Shown: positions 1 through 10,912 of the stretch, piece by piece | Layout of the letters: each line of letters begins with the position of its first letter | How positions within the stretch are numbered: position 1 is the first letter of the stretch | DNA from: Berghia stephanieae | Taxonomy: Eukaryota; Mollusca; Gastropoda; Nudibranchia; Aeolidiidae | Assembly: GCA_034508935.3 (NCBI GenBank) | Contig: CM067446.1 | Location: 52,330,420-52,394,419, forward strand | Reading direction: 5' to 3' | Length of the DNA: 64,000 nucleotides | Program-made: the position numbers and the translations under genes | The notes under the pieces: generated by a model | Seen by the model: the letters and a program-made list of their open reading frames with translations, nothing else | What the model was told of the DNA's origin: nothing | Databases searched by the model: none

Positions 1-458
1 TTTGGAGCGCATGCGAATGGAGGAAGAAGGGGGGGTTCCTAGAAAGCCTATTGATCCTATTTCGCAAATTTAGGCATGTTTTGAAAGGAGATTATCTACA
101 AGGTCCGTATTCATGGACATATAAGCGGTGTTCAATACGGTCTATGAGGTCGTACCGTAATATGCTAAACAACAGCACAGTTCAAAATAACATTAACTGT
201 CCGACAAAGTTGACTTCTCAGTCTGATATTTTTCATCATCAGCATTGCCTTTGTCACCCAGGGTCAGGGTATAGATAGTATGAAGTTGACGTCACTCAAG
301 TCTTTGTTACTGCTTTTTGCCATTCGCGTTTATGAGTAATTCTCACTAAACTGTATTAACCAGATTATAAAAGTTCATGGTTACACATAGTTTTGTGTGT
401 TGGTCCGTTATACTTCCGGATGGCAATGTTGTGAGCTTCTTCGCCAAGCGCATACTAT
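1..458. repeat. Diverged dispersed repeat (about 190-420), no gene seen
   Basis: No coding exon is recognised. Roughly 190-420 is similar, with many differences, to roughly 35850-36100: both carry in the same order motifs such as AAGTTGAC, TGACGTCA, a TCTTTGTTA stretch, and GTTTTGTGTGTTGGT/GTTTCGTGTGTTGGT near the right end. This points to an old dispersed repeat. The first 190 bases hold nothing I can assign. Confidence 0.4.
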
Positions 459-701
459 CTATAAGGAATGAGATTAGCGTCCATTGATTGGACGTCACCT
501 TACAGAGAGAACGTCAAAATGGTTTTGCGCATGCGTCTCTCTCGTCCTCGCTTTCGGTAAAGTGTCTCATGCCGCTTTCACCGGAAGCGAGGACGAGAGA
601 CGCATGCGCACAACCAACATGACGTTCTCTCTCTAATAACCTTTCCGCCGGTGACGTCCAATCAAGGGACGCTACTCTTCCGCTAATCTCATTCCCTATA
701 G
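459..701. mobile_element. Foldback (palindromic) element with NRF1-, CRE- and CCAAT-like motifs
   Basis: A nearly continuous inverted repeat of about 115 bases per arm around a short loop near 565-580. The outer ends read CTATAAGGAATGAGATTAGC on the left and its near-complement on the right. Each arm contains ATTGG next to a GACGTCAC half-palindrome and a GCGCATGCG motif resembling an NRF1 site. It may be a foldback or MITE, or a palindromic regulatory block. No gene starts beside it in the window. Confidence 0.6.
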
Positions 702-1087
702 GCCACAAACAATTTCCATCCTTCTCTATCCCGAGCTAAATATATAATGATTCCGTTTCTACCGAAACCAAACAACGGGAAGGTCTAAATATAAGCAGTA
801 TTTTTTTCATATAATCATCAACAGAAGCGAGGGTTTTGAAACAGGGATTATACAATCGAAAATGATCAAATTAACAATGAATGTTGTTTATATAACTTAG
901 AAAAATTGTATTTATTATTTATTCATGAAACTTTTACTACAGAAAAATTCAGGCATTTGTGTTTTGTCATAAATAGTATAGCCACGGTCTCTGTGTAAAA
1001 CTAATAAATATAGGTGCCTAATGAGTCAATAAAGCAAGATGGCGACAGGGACCTCTCTACTTGACCAGTGCATATTGTGGTATAACT
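702..1087. other. Intergenic, nothing recognised
   Basis: AT-rich sequence with no coding exon or repeat that I can support. The last eight bases (1080-1087, GTATAACT) are the left target duplication of the MITE that follows. Confidence 0.4.
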
Positions 1088-1247
1088 CGATGTGAACTTA
1101 TTTGCAGGTCTGGTAACCCAATAATTATTATGGGCTCATTATTGTAATGGAAATCTAACAATATACGCAAAATATTGTCCATTACAACAAGGTTAAACCA
1201 TGCCATAATCACGTTCGAATGCCAGACCTGCATATAGGTAAATGTCG
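1088..1247. mobile_element. MITE, 8-bp target duplication family, copy 1 (160 bp)
   Basis: Terminal inverted repeats CGATGTGAACTTATTTGCAG on the left and, read from the other strand, CGACATTTACCTATATGCAG on the right. They are flanked by the direct repeat GTATAACT at 1080-1087 and 1248-1255. A longer relative lies at 12957-13422. The element has no coding capacity. An 8-bp duplication fits several DNA transposon superfamilies (hAT, P, Merlin); none can be chosen from this copy. Confidence 0.75.
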
Positions 1248-1264
1248 GTATAACTGGATGCAAC

Positions 1265-1415
1265 AAGATATGAAGTGAATAGAAAAGTGCCAGAAGACAA
1301 TAGAGAATAAAAATTTTTCGCGGCGGTGGTGGGGTTTGAACCTGCGACCTTATTGGTACGACAACTCCGCCTGGCAGGTGAGAGCGTGGCTCTACCGTGT
1401 GAGCTATCCACGAAC
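1265..1415 (-). repeat. tRNA-derived SINE fragment
   Basis: On the minus strand, TAGCTCACACGGTAGAGC resembles a tRNA A box and GGTTCAAACCC is a B box, spaced as in a tRNA. The T-stem does not pair properly and there is no 7-bp acceptor stem, so this is a decayed tRNA-derived SINE head rather than a tRNA gene. Its 3' side runs toward lower coordinates. Confidence 0.5.
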
Positions 1416-1739
1416 ACAAAAATATTCGTTTCAAACCCAAAGTCATTACTAGATCCCTCTCTCACCCACTTCTTGAGACCGCGATTCGTTCGGCCACCAC
1501 CATCGCGAATAATTATGACCAGCAGTTAAGCTTAATAGCCAATATTCTCAACACAAACATATAACATAGAAACGATTGAATGACTTGATGTATTCGGTGT
1601 TATGGAGGTGAATTCTTTTTTAAATTCAGAACAATGAGTGGAGCAGAAAAAAATCCCCCATAAAGAGTACAAGCTCTTGATCATGTAATTTGTTATGAGA
1701 ATATGTATTATTAACTTTTTTTATGGTGGCGAAATAGTT

Positions 1740-2261
1740 GCCCCAAACGTAAACAAAGGTTCGATGCAAGCACGTGGCAAACCACATGTTCCATGTCATT
1801 TGACTAGGCATCACGTTGCACAATGTATAACTAATGTTAAGAAAAAAATAACCTTTAAAATTGGCTGTTAGGTGGCAAAAGAAACACATATTCATAAATA
1901 CTCGAATCATGCATCAAATAATGTCTAGATATGGATATTTTATGGAACAAAAGGTAAAATTTTCTAAAATTTATCAAAAGTTACAGTCTATCTATTTTTA
2001 GACCAGAGCAAATTATTGCGCTGGTGTGAACAAAACGAGAATTATTCGGAGCCTGATTTTCATAATAATTTAGCCTTATATTATTATTTCTGCAACTGTT
2101 AGATTTTATGTAAACATATTTTCAATACTGAAAGTGTATTGCCTACAACACAAACTACAAAATTGGGAGACCTATATTGTGCGTAAATTATTCCGGTCCC
2201 TAACGGAAATCACTAGCAACTTGTTATTGTTTACGTTTGGGCACCTAACTTTACTGCTCTA
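1740..2261. mobile_element. MITE with long TIRs, copy 1 (left end degraded)
   Basis: Nearly identical over about 500 bp to the intact copy at 42490-43014. The right end reads TTGTTTACGTTTGG, one G, then CACCTAACTTTACTGCTCTA followed by TA. The outer part of the left terminal repeat is missing or replaced. The inside is AT-rich and non-coding. Confidence 0.75.
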
Positions 2262-2906
2262 TAATAATTAAGTAGTCGAGTTTTGTAAACAAAGCTGTTG
2301 ATTATTTGTTTATTTGATGTCTTTTAAACAAAGTAACGGTAATATTTTTGTTGTTTTGAAGAGGTATTAAGTTAAAGCTATTATGTTCAAAATAAAACTG
2401 ACAAAAGTTTAGAAACAAGATATTCAAAAGACAACAGATCGAAATTGTCGCTTCATGAACAACGCCTGCGCAGCAATACCTAATTAGCATTCGATACCGG
2501 CAACTCACTTCCTTTCTTTGTCGACATTGCCACTCCATCCTGCCGGTAATTTCATTGCTGTAATTAATGTTGTTTGCTTTTTATAACTAGCAGGTTCATA
2601 TTTTGATTGATATTTGAATTTCATGAATTTATACATTTTGTTATTTAGTCAAATAATGCAGCCCACCCCAAAATCATAATATTTACAATGCATTTGATTT
2701 TGCCTTTGCAATCTCTCACACTCACTCACTCACCGGCATCGAGAACAACATCGATCCGAGAGTGAGTGTCGAGTCGAGTCATAAAAAACCCCCCAAAAAA
2801 CGCTATGATTATTCTCAGACATGTCTGGTCGGCAGTCTGCCAATAACGATGGACAGACATTTAAAAACTCCGCTCTTTTAAACATTTATCAATGGTAATG
2901 GAATGG
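2262..2906. other. Intergenic, one short hairpin
   Basis: No gene seen. Around 2717-2768, CACTCACTCAC and GAGTGAGTG form a short imperfect hairpin. The rest is AT-rich single-copy-looking sequence. Confidence 0.35.
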
Positions 2907-3109
2907 TAGAGAGCTGAGCCGGTGTTACCAATACTTAGCTTCTATAGGTACTACCGCAAACTCGGGGACCCAAAAATTTCCCCAATAATTTCTGGCCAAA
3001 TTTTTTATATTTTTTACGCAAATTCGGGGACCCAAAAAATTGCTGGCCAAATCTTTTTTTATTTTTTTACGCAAACTCGGGGACCCCCAAATAATTTCTG
3101 GCCAAATTA

Positions 3110-3268
3110 TTTTTTGGCCAAAATTTTTATTTTTTTAATTAATTTTTTTTAGATCTAATATCTTTTAAAATATAAAATCTAGATCCAAATTATTTTTTGG
3201 CCAAAATTTTTATTTTTTTAATTAATTTTTTTTTAGATCTAATATATTTTAAAATATAAAATTTAGAT
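3110..3268. repeat. Tandem duplication inside Merlin (right of the TIR)
   Basis: A T-rich unit of about 75 bp beginning TGGCCAAAATTTTTATTT and ending near AGATCTAATAT is present twice in a row. Just to the left (2950-3120) the motif ACGCAAACTCGGGGACCC, which is inner TIR sequence, occurs three times. Such repeats near the ends may be extra transposase-binding sites; that is inference. Confidence 0.6.
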
Positions 3269-3399
3269 CGCTTCGAGATCTAAATATCTATATCTATTTC
3301 TAGATTCATAGTAGATAATTAGATCTGGACTGGATTTTGTTTTGTTTTGTTGGGGTTTTTTTTTCATATACTAGTAGTAAACAGTATTTATAACTCACC

Positions 3400-4298
3400 C
3401 TATACTGGATACCACTGCGAAAGATGGAGAATAATATGTCGAAGGGCTTCTTGGTGAGTCTTCCCGTATAGCTCCCTCCACATATATTCATCCAAATGAG
3501 ATTCCAGTTGACTACTGTGGACACCCAGCATAGATTTGAACCTGCGTTTGCAGTTCTTCCAATAGCACTCAATAGTGTTGGTGCATGCGCCTGTCTGGGG
3601 GTCAACAAAGTTAGCTGTGTGGTTCACCACCAGGTGTTGATATGGAGGTTGGACTGGGAGGTTGGCTATCCCGTTGTATGCAGCCCAGCCGTCACTGTGT
3701 ATAGTGGAACCAGGGGCGATGTGCTCCTGAATAAGTGGCAACAGTCTAGCCGCTGATCTGTCGTTATCCACGACCACTAAAATCCCTGTCCCGTCTCCCT
3801 ACACACACCACCAAACACCCACCGTTGCTCAGCAACTCGGCCCACGTTGTTTTTTCTTTTGGCCACTAGACTTTCGTCGATCTCGACTGTGAGGCCTGGA
3901 CCACCTATTTGGTACGGGTTGTTCAAAAGCCACCACGAACAAATGTCTCGAAAAAAACCATACCACTGTAAAACAGAATTTTCACTCACTCCAGTGAGCC
4001 CTGTACTGTTTAGAATCGGCTCCTTGAAAGCCCACAAAAGGAGCAGCTCAACAATTTTCCTCAGAGGAAGACACTGATGTTCAAAGAACGATCCTCTCCT
4101 TAAGGGAACTTTGACACTCTTGTGGGTAGGGCAACGCCAGTACCTGTTGTCACTTGTGGCACTTTTCTTTATAAGAGTGGTGACTCGGTTGCAAGTCGCA
4201 CAATTTGGTGGATTTCTTGTTAATAACCCGTTAGTCTGGAGAAAGAGAATAGCGTCTTCTTCTGTCCTCGCATGAGCATATAATAATTGTAACGCCAT
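3400..4298 (-). CDS. Merlin (ISXO2/IS1595-like) DDE transposase, one frameshift
   Basis: About 299 residues, the usual size for Merlin transposases, starting at MALQLLYAHARTEEDA. The N-terminal third has paired cysteines (NCATCNRVT, then YWRCPTHK), a zinc-ribbon as in IS1595 relatives. The catalytic triad is visible: D in LTVEIDESLV, D in IHSDGWAAYNG, E in TIECYWKNCKRRFK. The frame changes once, near 3780, at a run of four T (minus-strand GGATTTTAG), where the upstream frame stops and the downstream one opens at LVVVDND. A single-base loss or a sequencing error would explain it. Longer upstream frames extend to 4484, but that stretch is part of an internal duplication and is unlikely to be coding. 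The enzyme would cut at the terminal repeats and insert with a 9-bp stagger. Confidence 0.9.
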
Positions 4299-4313
4299 TA
4301 CGAGAATCGAAAT

Positions 4314-4800
4314 GCCGCGGCGCGAAAAACACAAACACACCAGACAAAAAAAAAAAAACGGCAAAAAACCCCACGTGAAATCCAAATGATTGAACACGTC
4401 AAAAAATGTTTTACTGTTTTTATTACCCATTTTCAAATATACGTTTATTTGTTCAAAAACGGGTTCAAAAACGTATAAAAACATTAGACATTAAATTCGC
4501 ATATAATACATATTATATTCATGTACATACATAATAATAATAAAACACATAATTTTGTAGAAAATGCTGGTCACGAAAAAAAGAAAATGCCAATCTGGCA
4601 TACAACGATGAGAATCGAAATGCCGCGGCGTGAAAAACACAAACACACCAGACAAAAAAAAACGGCAAAGAACCCCACGTGAAATCCAAATGATTGAACA
4701 CGTCAAAAAAATGTTTTACTGTTTTTATTACCCATTTTCAAATATACGTTTATTTGTTCAAAAACGGGTTCAAAACGTATAAAAACATTATACATTAAAT
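4314..4800. repeat. Direct duplication of the transposase 5' flank inside Merlin
   Basis: About 180 bp beginning AATCGAAATGCCGCGGCG and ending TATAAAAACATTA occurs at about 4314-4490 and again at about 4617-4795. It lies upstream of the leftward transposase, so it probably duplicates the promoter and 5' leader of the gene. Confidence 0.75.
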
Positions 4801-5368
4801 TCGCACATAATAATAAAACACATAAAAAAGAAAATGCCAGTCTGGCATACAACGATAAGAATCTGGCATACAACAATAAGCAACATCCGGTGTCATCATT
4901 CCAGGCGGCAGACCGTATCTAGGGTAAACTAAGCAAGAGAGACTCGGGTCCCCGAGTTTGCGGTAGTACCGCTTCTATAATCAGGACAAATCATTCGTTT
5001 GGACAGAAAAATAAATAAAAACTTACCGCTTACCGTCAAAAGCAGTTTAGATTTGAAGATGCATTTGTTTTCTATCAAAAAACATTCGGTACTAGACAAT
5101 CCTTGATGAATTTCAAAAGTTGTGTTTGAAATTATATCCTAAATATTTTTATGATTCATTCCTCGCGAAATCGTGTTTTTTTTTCGTCTGTCCAATGGTT
5201 GGTGCCCCCTAGTGCCAAGTGCCCTGCCGCCTGCCGCGCAAAACAAAGGTTTTTAAAAAAGTTTATTGAGAAAAAGATACGGAAAAAAGTGTCCCTAGAT
5301 AGGTATGCAATTTGGTGCATTAGTGCAGTAAAAATTGGCGCGCAAAATTAGTTCGTAGCGGATGCGAG

Positions 5369-5409
<41 letters not shown>

Positions 5410-5781
5410 TAAAAAAATCAAAACAATTTTAACCATTAATGGCGAGATTCCATCTTACACTCCCCAAACTCCAGATCTTAGTCTTAATGTTATCATTAAA
5501 AGACAAGCTTTGCGATTTATAGTTTAATTGAAGCCCGAGTCGAAATATACTCTTACTACTGCCTCTTGGTGGAAACGATTTATTCTGCATAAGCAATCTG
5601 CAGAAAAAAAACTGTCACTGTAAAAGGTTAAAGTTTCACGAAGTATGCTCCCTGAACACCGCTGTAACATTCCTTTGATCTACATCATCAGGCAACCCAT
5701 TGTTTCTTTCATCTTTCCCATTCCCCCTTACTATCCCCCCCCCCCCCATTCCCCGCCCACTTCTCTCTCTCTCTCTCTCTC

Positions 5782-5818
<37 letters not shown>

Positions 5819-5822
5819 CCTC

Positions 5823-5868
<46 letters not shown>

Positions 5869-6981
5869 CCTCTCTCCCTCTCTCTCTCTCTTCTCTCTCT
5901 CCTCTCTCTCTCTCTCTCTCTTTGTCATAATGTTATCCCTTCCCCTTCCCATCTCATTGTAAAATGAAAACGTTCTGCTGTTTGCAGATACATGTATGAT
6001 TGTTTTGTTTTTTCTCTCTCTCTAGGCATTTGAAAAAAAAACAAAAACCTGAAAAAAAAAAATACAACTTAACCTTTTAAAGGCGAATATCAATCTTACT
6101 TGGTCCAAAAATAAAATCTTACCGTTTTCATCAAAAGACAAAAAACAAAATACAATTTAAAAACATGAGCTTTTATATAGGGCAATATCCACCCAACGTG
6201 CTCAAAGCGCTTTTTATCAATATTCTTACTGCTCTTATGGTGGAAACGTTTTTTTCTGCGTTAAAAAAAATAATATAAATGAAGACTAGTATTTGAAAGA
6301 AAAAAATCAGAGTCACTGGCAAAGGGTTAATTGCAGTACTCTTGCATCCTGTGAGACTCCTACGGCACTTGCTAATCATAAAAAAGGAAATAGCAATCAA
6401 CAATACAAGGTGAAAAAAAAAAAAAAAAAAGAAGAAGAAAAAAAGGAAGGGGGGGGGGGGGGGAGCAAACCCAGTAGCAATGCAACCTTTTAGCGGCGAA
6501 ATTCGATCTTTGACCTAACACCAAATCTTCTATCATCAAAAGACAAGTAACGGCAAAACGATTATAGACAATTGAAGTCCGAGTTGCGATAGTCTGACTG
6601 CTCTCTTGGTGGAAACGCTGTATTCCCCGTTAACAATGATAAAGATAAAAGCAAACTATTATCTAAAAGCAAAAATATAGCTTCGCTGTTAAGGGGTTAA
6701 GAACACCTGCAACTGCTGCCAGCATCCTTGAGATGCTCTACGTCACCCAAGGTCACCAATCGACACGTCTCCCTCTCTCGTCGCATGCACCCCCCCCCCC
6801 CCCCCCCCCACCTCCACTCTCACGGTGGTGGTGGCGGCGGATAAAAAAGGCCTTTTTTTTCTTTTATTCAATCAACTTGACTGCTGGTGGACCCTAGGCC
6901 TCTCTACAAGTCCAAGAAATAATACTCACTTTTTCTCTGCTCCAACGAAAATATCTACCCCCTACCCCTAGCGGATGCGAG

Positions 6982-7028
<47 letters not shown>

Positions 7029-7044
7029 TAAAAAAATCAAAACA

Positions 7045-7255
7045 ATTTTAACCATTAATGGCGAGATTCCATCTTACACTCCCCAAACTCCAGATCTTAG
7101 TCTTAATGTTATCATTAAAAGACAAGCTTTGCGATTTATAGTTTAATTGAAGCCCGAGTCGAAATATACTCTTACTACTGCTCTCTTGGTGGAAACGATT
7201 TATTCTGCATAAGCAATCTGCAGAAAAAAAAACTGTCACTGTAAAAGGTTAAAGT
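7045..7255. repeat. Monomer C of the 1.6-kb module (representative copy)
   Basis: Begins AACCATTAATGGCGAGATTC and ends GTCACTGTAAAAGGTTAA. It shares with monomers A and B the frame AACC..TTAA.GGCGA.ATTC..ATCTT, then ATCATTAAAAGACAAG, then TGGTGGAAACG, then the GGTTAA end. The same monomer recurs in the other two units and, inverted, near 47680-47870. Confidence 0.7.
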
Positions 7256-7401
7256 TTCACGAAGTACGCTCCTCACCCTGTAACAACACACGCCCTTGTA
7301 CTCATTCCTTTTATGATCTACACCCCGCAACCCATTGTTTCTTTCATCTTTTCCCATTCCCCCTTACTACCTCCCCCCCCCCCCCCATTCCCCCCTCTCT
7401 C

Positions 7402-7475
<74 letters not shown>

Positions 7476-7478
7476 TCT

Positions 7479-7515
<37 letters not shown>

Positions 7516-7681
7516 CTCTCTCCTCTCCCCTCTCTCTTGTCATAATGTTATCCCTTCCCCTTCCCATCTCATTGTAAAATGAAAACGTTCTGCTGTTTGC
7601 AGATACATGTATGATTGTTTTGTTTTTTCTCTCTCCTAGGCATTTGAAAAAAAAAACAAAAACCTGAAAAAAAAAATACAA

Positions 7682-7945
7682 CTTAACCTTTTTAAAGGCG
7701 AATATCAATCTTACTTGGTCCAAAAATAAAATCTTACCGTTTTCATCAAAAGACAAAAAACAAAATACAATTTAAAAACATGAGCTTTTATATAGGGCAA
7801 TATCCACCCAACGTGCTCAAAGCGCTTTTTATCAATATTCTTACTGCTCTTATGGTGGAAACGTTTTTTTCTGCGTTAAAAAAAATAATATAAATGAAGA
7901 CTAGTATTTGAAAGAAAAAAATCAGAGTCACTGGCAAAGGGTTAA
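7682..7945. repeat. Monomer A of the 1.6-kb module (representative copy)
   Basis: Begins TTAACCTTTTTAAAGGCG and ends CACTGGCAAAGGGTTAA. The ends TTAACC...GGTTAA are weakly inverted and could reflect a TTAA-targeting (piggyBac-like) MITE ancestor; that is inference from the ends only. An inverted copy stands alone at 46851-47106. Confidence 0.6.
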
Positions 7946-8098
7946 TTGCAGTACTCTTGCATCCTGTGAGACTCCTACGGCACTTGCTAATCATAAAAAA
8001 GGAAATAGCAATCAACAATACTAAGGTGAAAAAAAAAAAAAAAAAAGAAGAAGAAAAAAAGGAAGGGGGGGGGGGGGGGGAGCAAACCCAGTAGCAAT

Positions 8099-8315
8099 GC
8101 AACCTTTTAGCGGCGAAATTCGATCTTTGACCTAACACCAAATCTTCTATCATCAAAAGACAAGTAACGGCAAAACGATTATAGACAATTGAAGTCCGAG
8201 TTGCGATAGTCTGACTGCTCTCTTGGTGGAAACGCTGTATTCCCCGTTAACAATGATAAAGATAAAAGCAAACTATTATCTAAAAGCAAAAATATAGCTT
8301 CGCTGTTAAGGGTTA
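8099..8315. repeat. Monomer B of the 1.6-kb module (representative copy)
   Basis: Begins CAACCTTTTAGCGGCGAA and ends CTTCGCTGTTAAGGGTTAAG. It is clearly related to monomers A and C but well diverged. The three occur in a fixed order C-A-B in all three units, so the 1.6-kb unit is a higher-order repeat built of three old monomers. Confidence 0.65.
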
Positions 8316-8608
8316 AGAACACCTGCAACTGCTGCCAGCATCCTTGAGATGCTCTAACGTCACCCAAGGTCACCAATCGACACGTCTCCCTCCCTCTCGT
8401 CGGCATGCACCCACCCCCCCCCCCCCCCCCCCCACACCTCCACTCTCACGTGGTGGTGGCGGCGGATAAAAAAGCCTTTTTTTTTTCTTTTTATTCAATC
8501 AACTTGACTGCTGGTGGACCCTAGGCCTCTCTACAAGTCCAAGAAATAATACTCACTTTTTCTCTGCTCCAACGAAAATATCTACCCCCTACCCCTAGCG
8601 GATGCGAG

Positions 8609-8677
<69 letters not shown>

Positions 8678-9033
8678 TAAAAAAATCAAAACAATTTTAA
8701 CCATTAATGGCGAGATTCCATCTTACACTCCCCAAACTCCAGATCTTAGTCTTAATGTTATCATTAAAAGACAAGCTTTGCGATTTATAGTTTAATTGAA
8801 GCCCGAGTCGAAATATACTCTTACTACTGCTCTCTTGGTGGAAACGATTTATTCTGCATAAGCAATCTGCAGAAAAAAAACTGTCACTGTAAAAGGTTAA
8901 AGTTTCACGAAGTACGCTCCCTGAACACCGCTGTAACATTCCTTTGATCTACATCATCAGGCAACCCATTGTTTCTTTCATCTTTTCCCATTCCCCCTTA
9001 CTATCCCCCCCCCCCATTCCCCCGCCCATCCTC

Positions 9034-9109
<76 letters not shown>

Positions 9110-9118
9110 CTCCTCTCT

Positions 9119-9178
<60 letters not shown>

Positions 9179-10589
9179 CATAATGTTATCCCTTCCCCTT
9201 CCCATCTCATTGTAAAATGAAAACGTTCTGCTGTTTGCAGATACATGTATGATTGTTTTGTTTTTTCTCTCTCCCTAGGCATTTGAAAAAAAAAACAAAA
9301 ACCTGAAAAAAAAAAATACAACTTAACCTTTTAAAGGCGAATATCAATCTTACTTGGTCCAAAAATAAAATCTTACCGTTTTCATCAAAAGACAAAAAAC
9401 AAAATACAATTTAAAAACATGAGCTTTTATATAGGGCAATATCCACCCAACGTGCTCAAAGCGCTTTTTATCAATATTCTTACTGCTCTTATGGTGGAAA
9501 CGTTTTTTTCTGCGTTAAAAAAAATAATATAAATGAAGACTAGTATTTGAAAGAAAAAAATCAGAGTCACTGGCAAAGGGTTAATTGCAGTACTCTTGCA
9601 TCCTGTGAGACTCCTACGGCACTTGCTAATCATAAAAAAGGAAATAGCAATCAACAATACTAAGGTGAAAAAAAAAAAACAAAAAGAAGAAGAAAAAAAG
9701 GAAGGGGGGGGGGGGGAGCAAACCCAGTAGCAATGCAACCTTTTAGCGGCGAAATTCGATCTTTGACCTAACACCAAATCTTCTATCATCAAAAGACAAG
9801 TAACGGCAAAACGATTATAGACAATTGAAGTCCGAGTTGCGATAGTCTGACTGCTCTCTTGGTGGAAACGCTGTATTCCCCGTTAACAATGATAAAGATA
9901 AAAGCAAACTATTATCTAAAAGCAAAAATATAGCTTCGCTGTTAAGGGTTAAGAACACCTGCAACTGCTGCCAGCATCCTTGAGATGCTCTACGTCACCC
10001 AAGGTCACCAATCGACACGTCTCCCTCTCGTCGCATGCACCCCCCCCCCCCCCCCCCCACCTCCACTCTCACGGTGGTGGTGGCGGCGGATAAAAAAGGC
10101 CTTTTTTTTCTTTTATTCAATCAACTTGACTGCTGGTGGACCCTAGGCCTCTCTACAAGTCCAAGAAATAATACTCACTTTTTCTCTGCTCCAACGAAAA
10201 TATCTACCCCCTACCGGTCTAATTATTTGTAGCAGACGACAAATTTCTCAAAACGGTCACGTGACACTGTAAAAACAACACAGGAAGTCCATGAAAGCTT
10301 ATTTACGGCATTTCCTTTGAACCGTGTAAACAACAAAATTTCGTTTTCATTCGACTCAACGGGTCAGATTGGCCGGTATTTTTTAACGAACTAAAGTTCT
10401 GAAAAATCAAAATGTTTCTTAGAAAGGTGAAAGATGCTAGTTTTTGAAACAGAGGTAGGTTTTTAAAAAAAATCTTTATATTTTACGTGAATGCATGCTC
10501 AAGGCGAGTTGGACGTGCAGCGGAGGTTGGTAGGCCAAAGGCCCACCTCTCTAGTGGTAGAAGTGTCTCAGCTCAGGACTAGGAGGAGT

Positions 10590-10662
10590 AGGAGGGAGAC
10601 CAAGATTTTGGTCTCCCTAGCCAAACTAGCCCGTTTGGCTAGGGAGACCGAGATTTTAGCTT
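10590..10662. repeat. Multi-stem hairpin repeat, copy 1
   Basis: GGGAGACCAAGATTTTGGTC folds on itself, followed by CTAGCCAAA and its complement TTTGGCTAG around GGGC-like bases, then GGGAGACC again. A second copy in a different phase is at 12327-12385. Both lie to the right of an element A copy. Confidence 0.6.
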
Positions 10663-10912
10663 CCAGGCGTAAAACCATATTTTCGTTTTTGGAACTTTAT
10701 GTTGAAGAGGCGAGTTTTTACTTGTTTGGCTTGGTTGCTGTTCTTGTTTTTGTTGTTTTTTTTTGCTTAAAAAAAAAGGCTTTGTAATATTATTATTATT
10801 ATTACCCTGCCTCTCCCGCTCCCCCTCAAAAGTAAACGAGGGTGTGTGTGTGGGGGGGGGGGGGGGGGATGCATGATAATAATATGTCAAAGCTTTAAAA
10901 AAAACAAAAAAA

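Larger units (their letters stand above)
2947..4970 (-). mobile_element. Merlin-type DNA transposon, near-complete (2024 bp)
   Basis: Perfect 25-bp terminal inverted repeats, beginning GGTACTACCGCAAACTCG (2947-2971) with the complement at 4946-4970, are flanked by the 9-bp direct repeat GCTTCTATA at 2938-2946 and 4971-4979. A single transposase reads leftward. The 8-9 bp duplication and the ISXO2/IS1595-like DDE transposase are the marks of the Merlin superfamily. The same target without an insertion is present in element A copy 2 near 10950. Internal direct duplications lie at about 3110-3268 and 4314-4800. The perfect repeats suggest recent activity. Confidence 0.93.
5356..10215. repeat. 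Three tandem copies of a ~1.62-kb module
   Basis: Units start at TAGCGGATGCGAGACTG at 5356, 6969 and 8596 (1613, 1627 and about 1620 bp). They are nearly identical and differ mainly in microsatellite length. Each unit contains, in order, (GT)n, monomer C, (CT)n with a poly-C run, monomer A, poly-A/poly-G, monomer B, poly-C, and a segment shared with element A. No gene is present; long Ser/Leu or Arg/Glu frames are (CT)n artefacts. The high similarity means recent tandem amplification, or an assembly effect. Confidence 0.9.
2907..10554. mobile_element. Composite repeat 'element A', copy 1, expanded by Merlin and a tandem array
   Basis: The left end (TAGAGAGCTGAGCCGG at 2907) and right end (GGCCCACCTCTCTAG ending 10554) are inverted relatives, and both match the ends of copy 2 (10913-12134). 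The element's own sequence occupies about 2907-2946, 4980-5335 and 10096-10554. The rest is a Merlin transposon inserted at 2947-4970 and a 1.6-kb module in three tandem copies. The flanks would allow a TA target duplication, but this is not certain. Family unknown. Confidence 0.6.

Noticed and set aside
1314-1411. Possible tRNA gene on the minus strand
   Set aside because: A and B box matches are good but the T-stem does not pair and no acceptor stem can be formed, so it is kept as a SINE fragment.
1088-1465. Overlapping minus-strand frames of about 90-129 codons
   Set aside because: They run across a MITE with its target duplications and a tRNA-derived SINE; the tRNA-like part explains the Pro/Arg-rich stretch.
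5645-9220. Long Ser/Leu-rich and Arg/Glu-rich reading frames
   Set aside because: They translate (CT)n/(GA)n tracts in each tandem module; no start context, no conserved motif, and frames differ between near-identical units.
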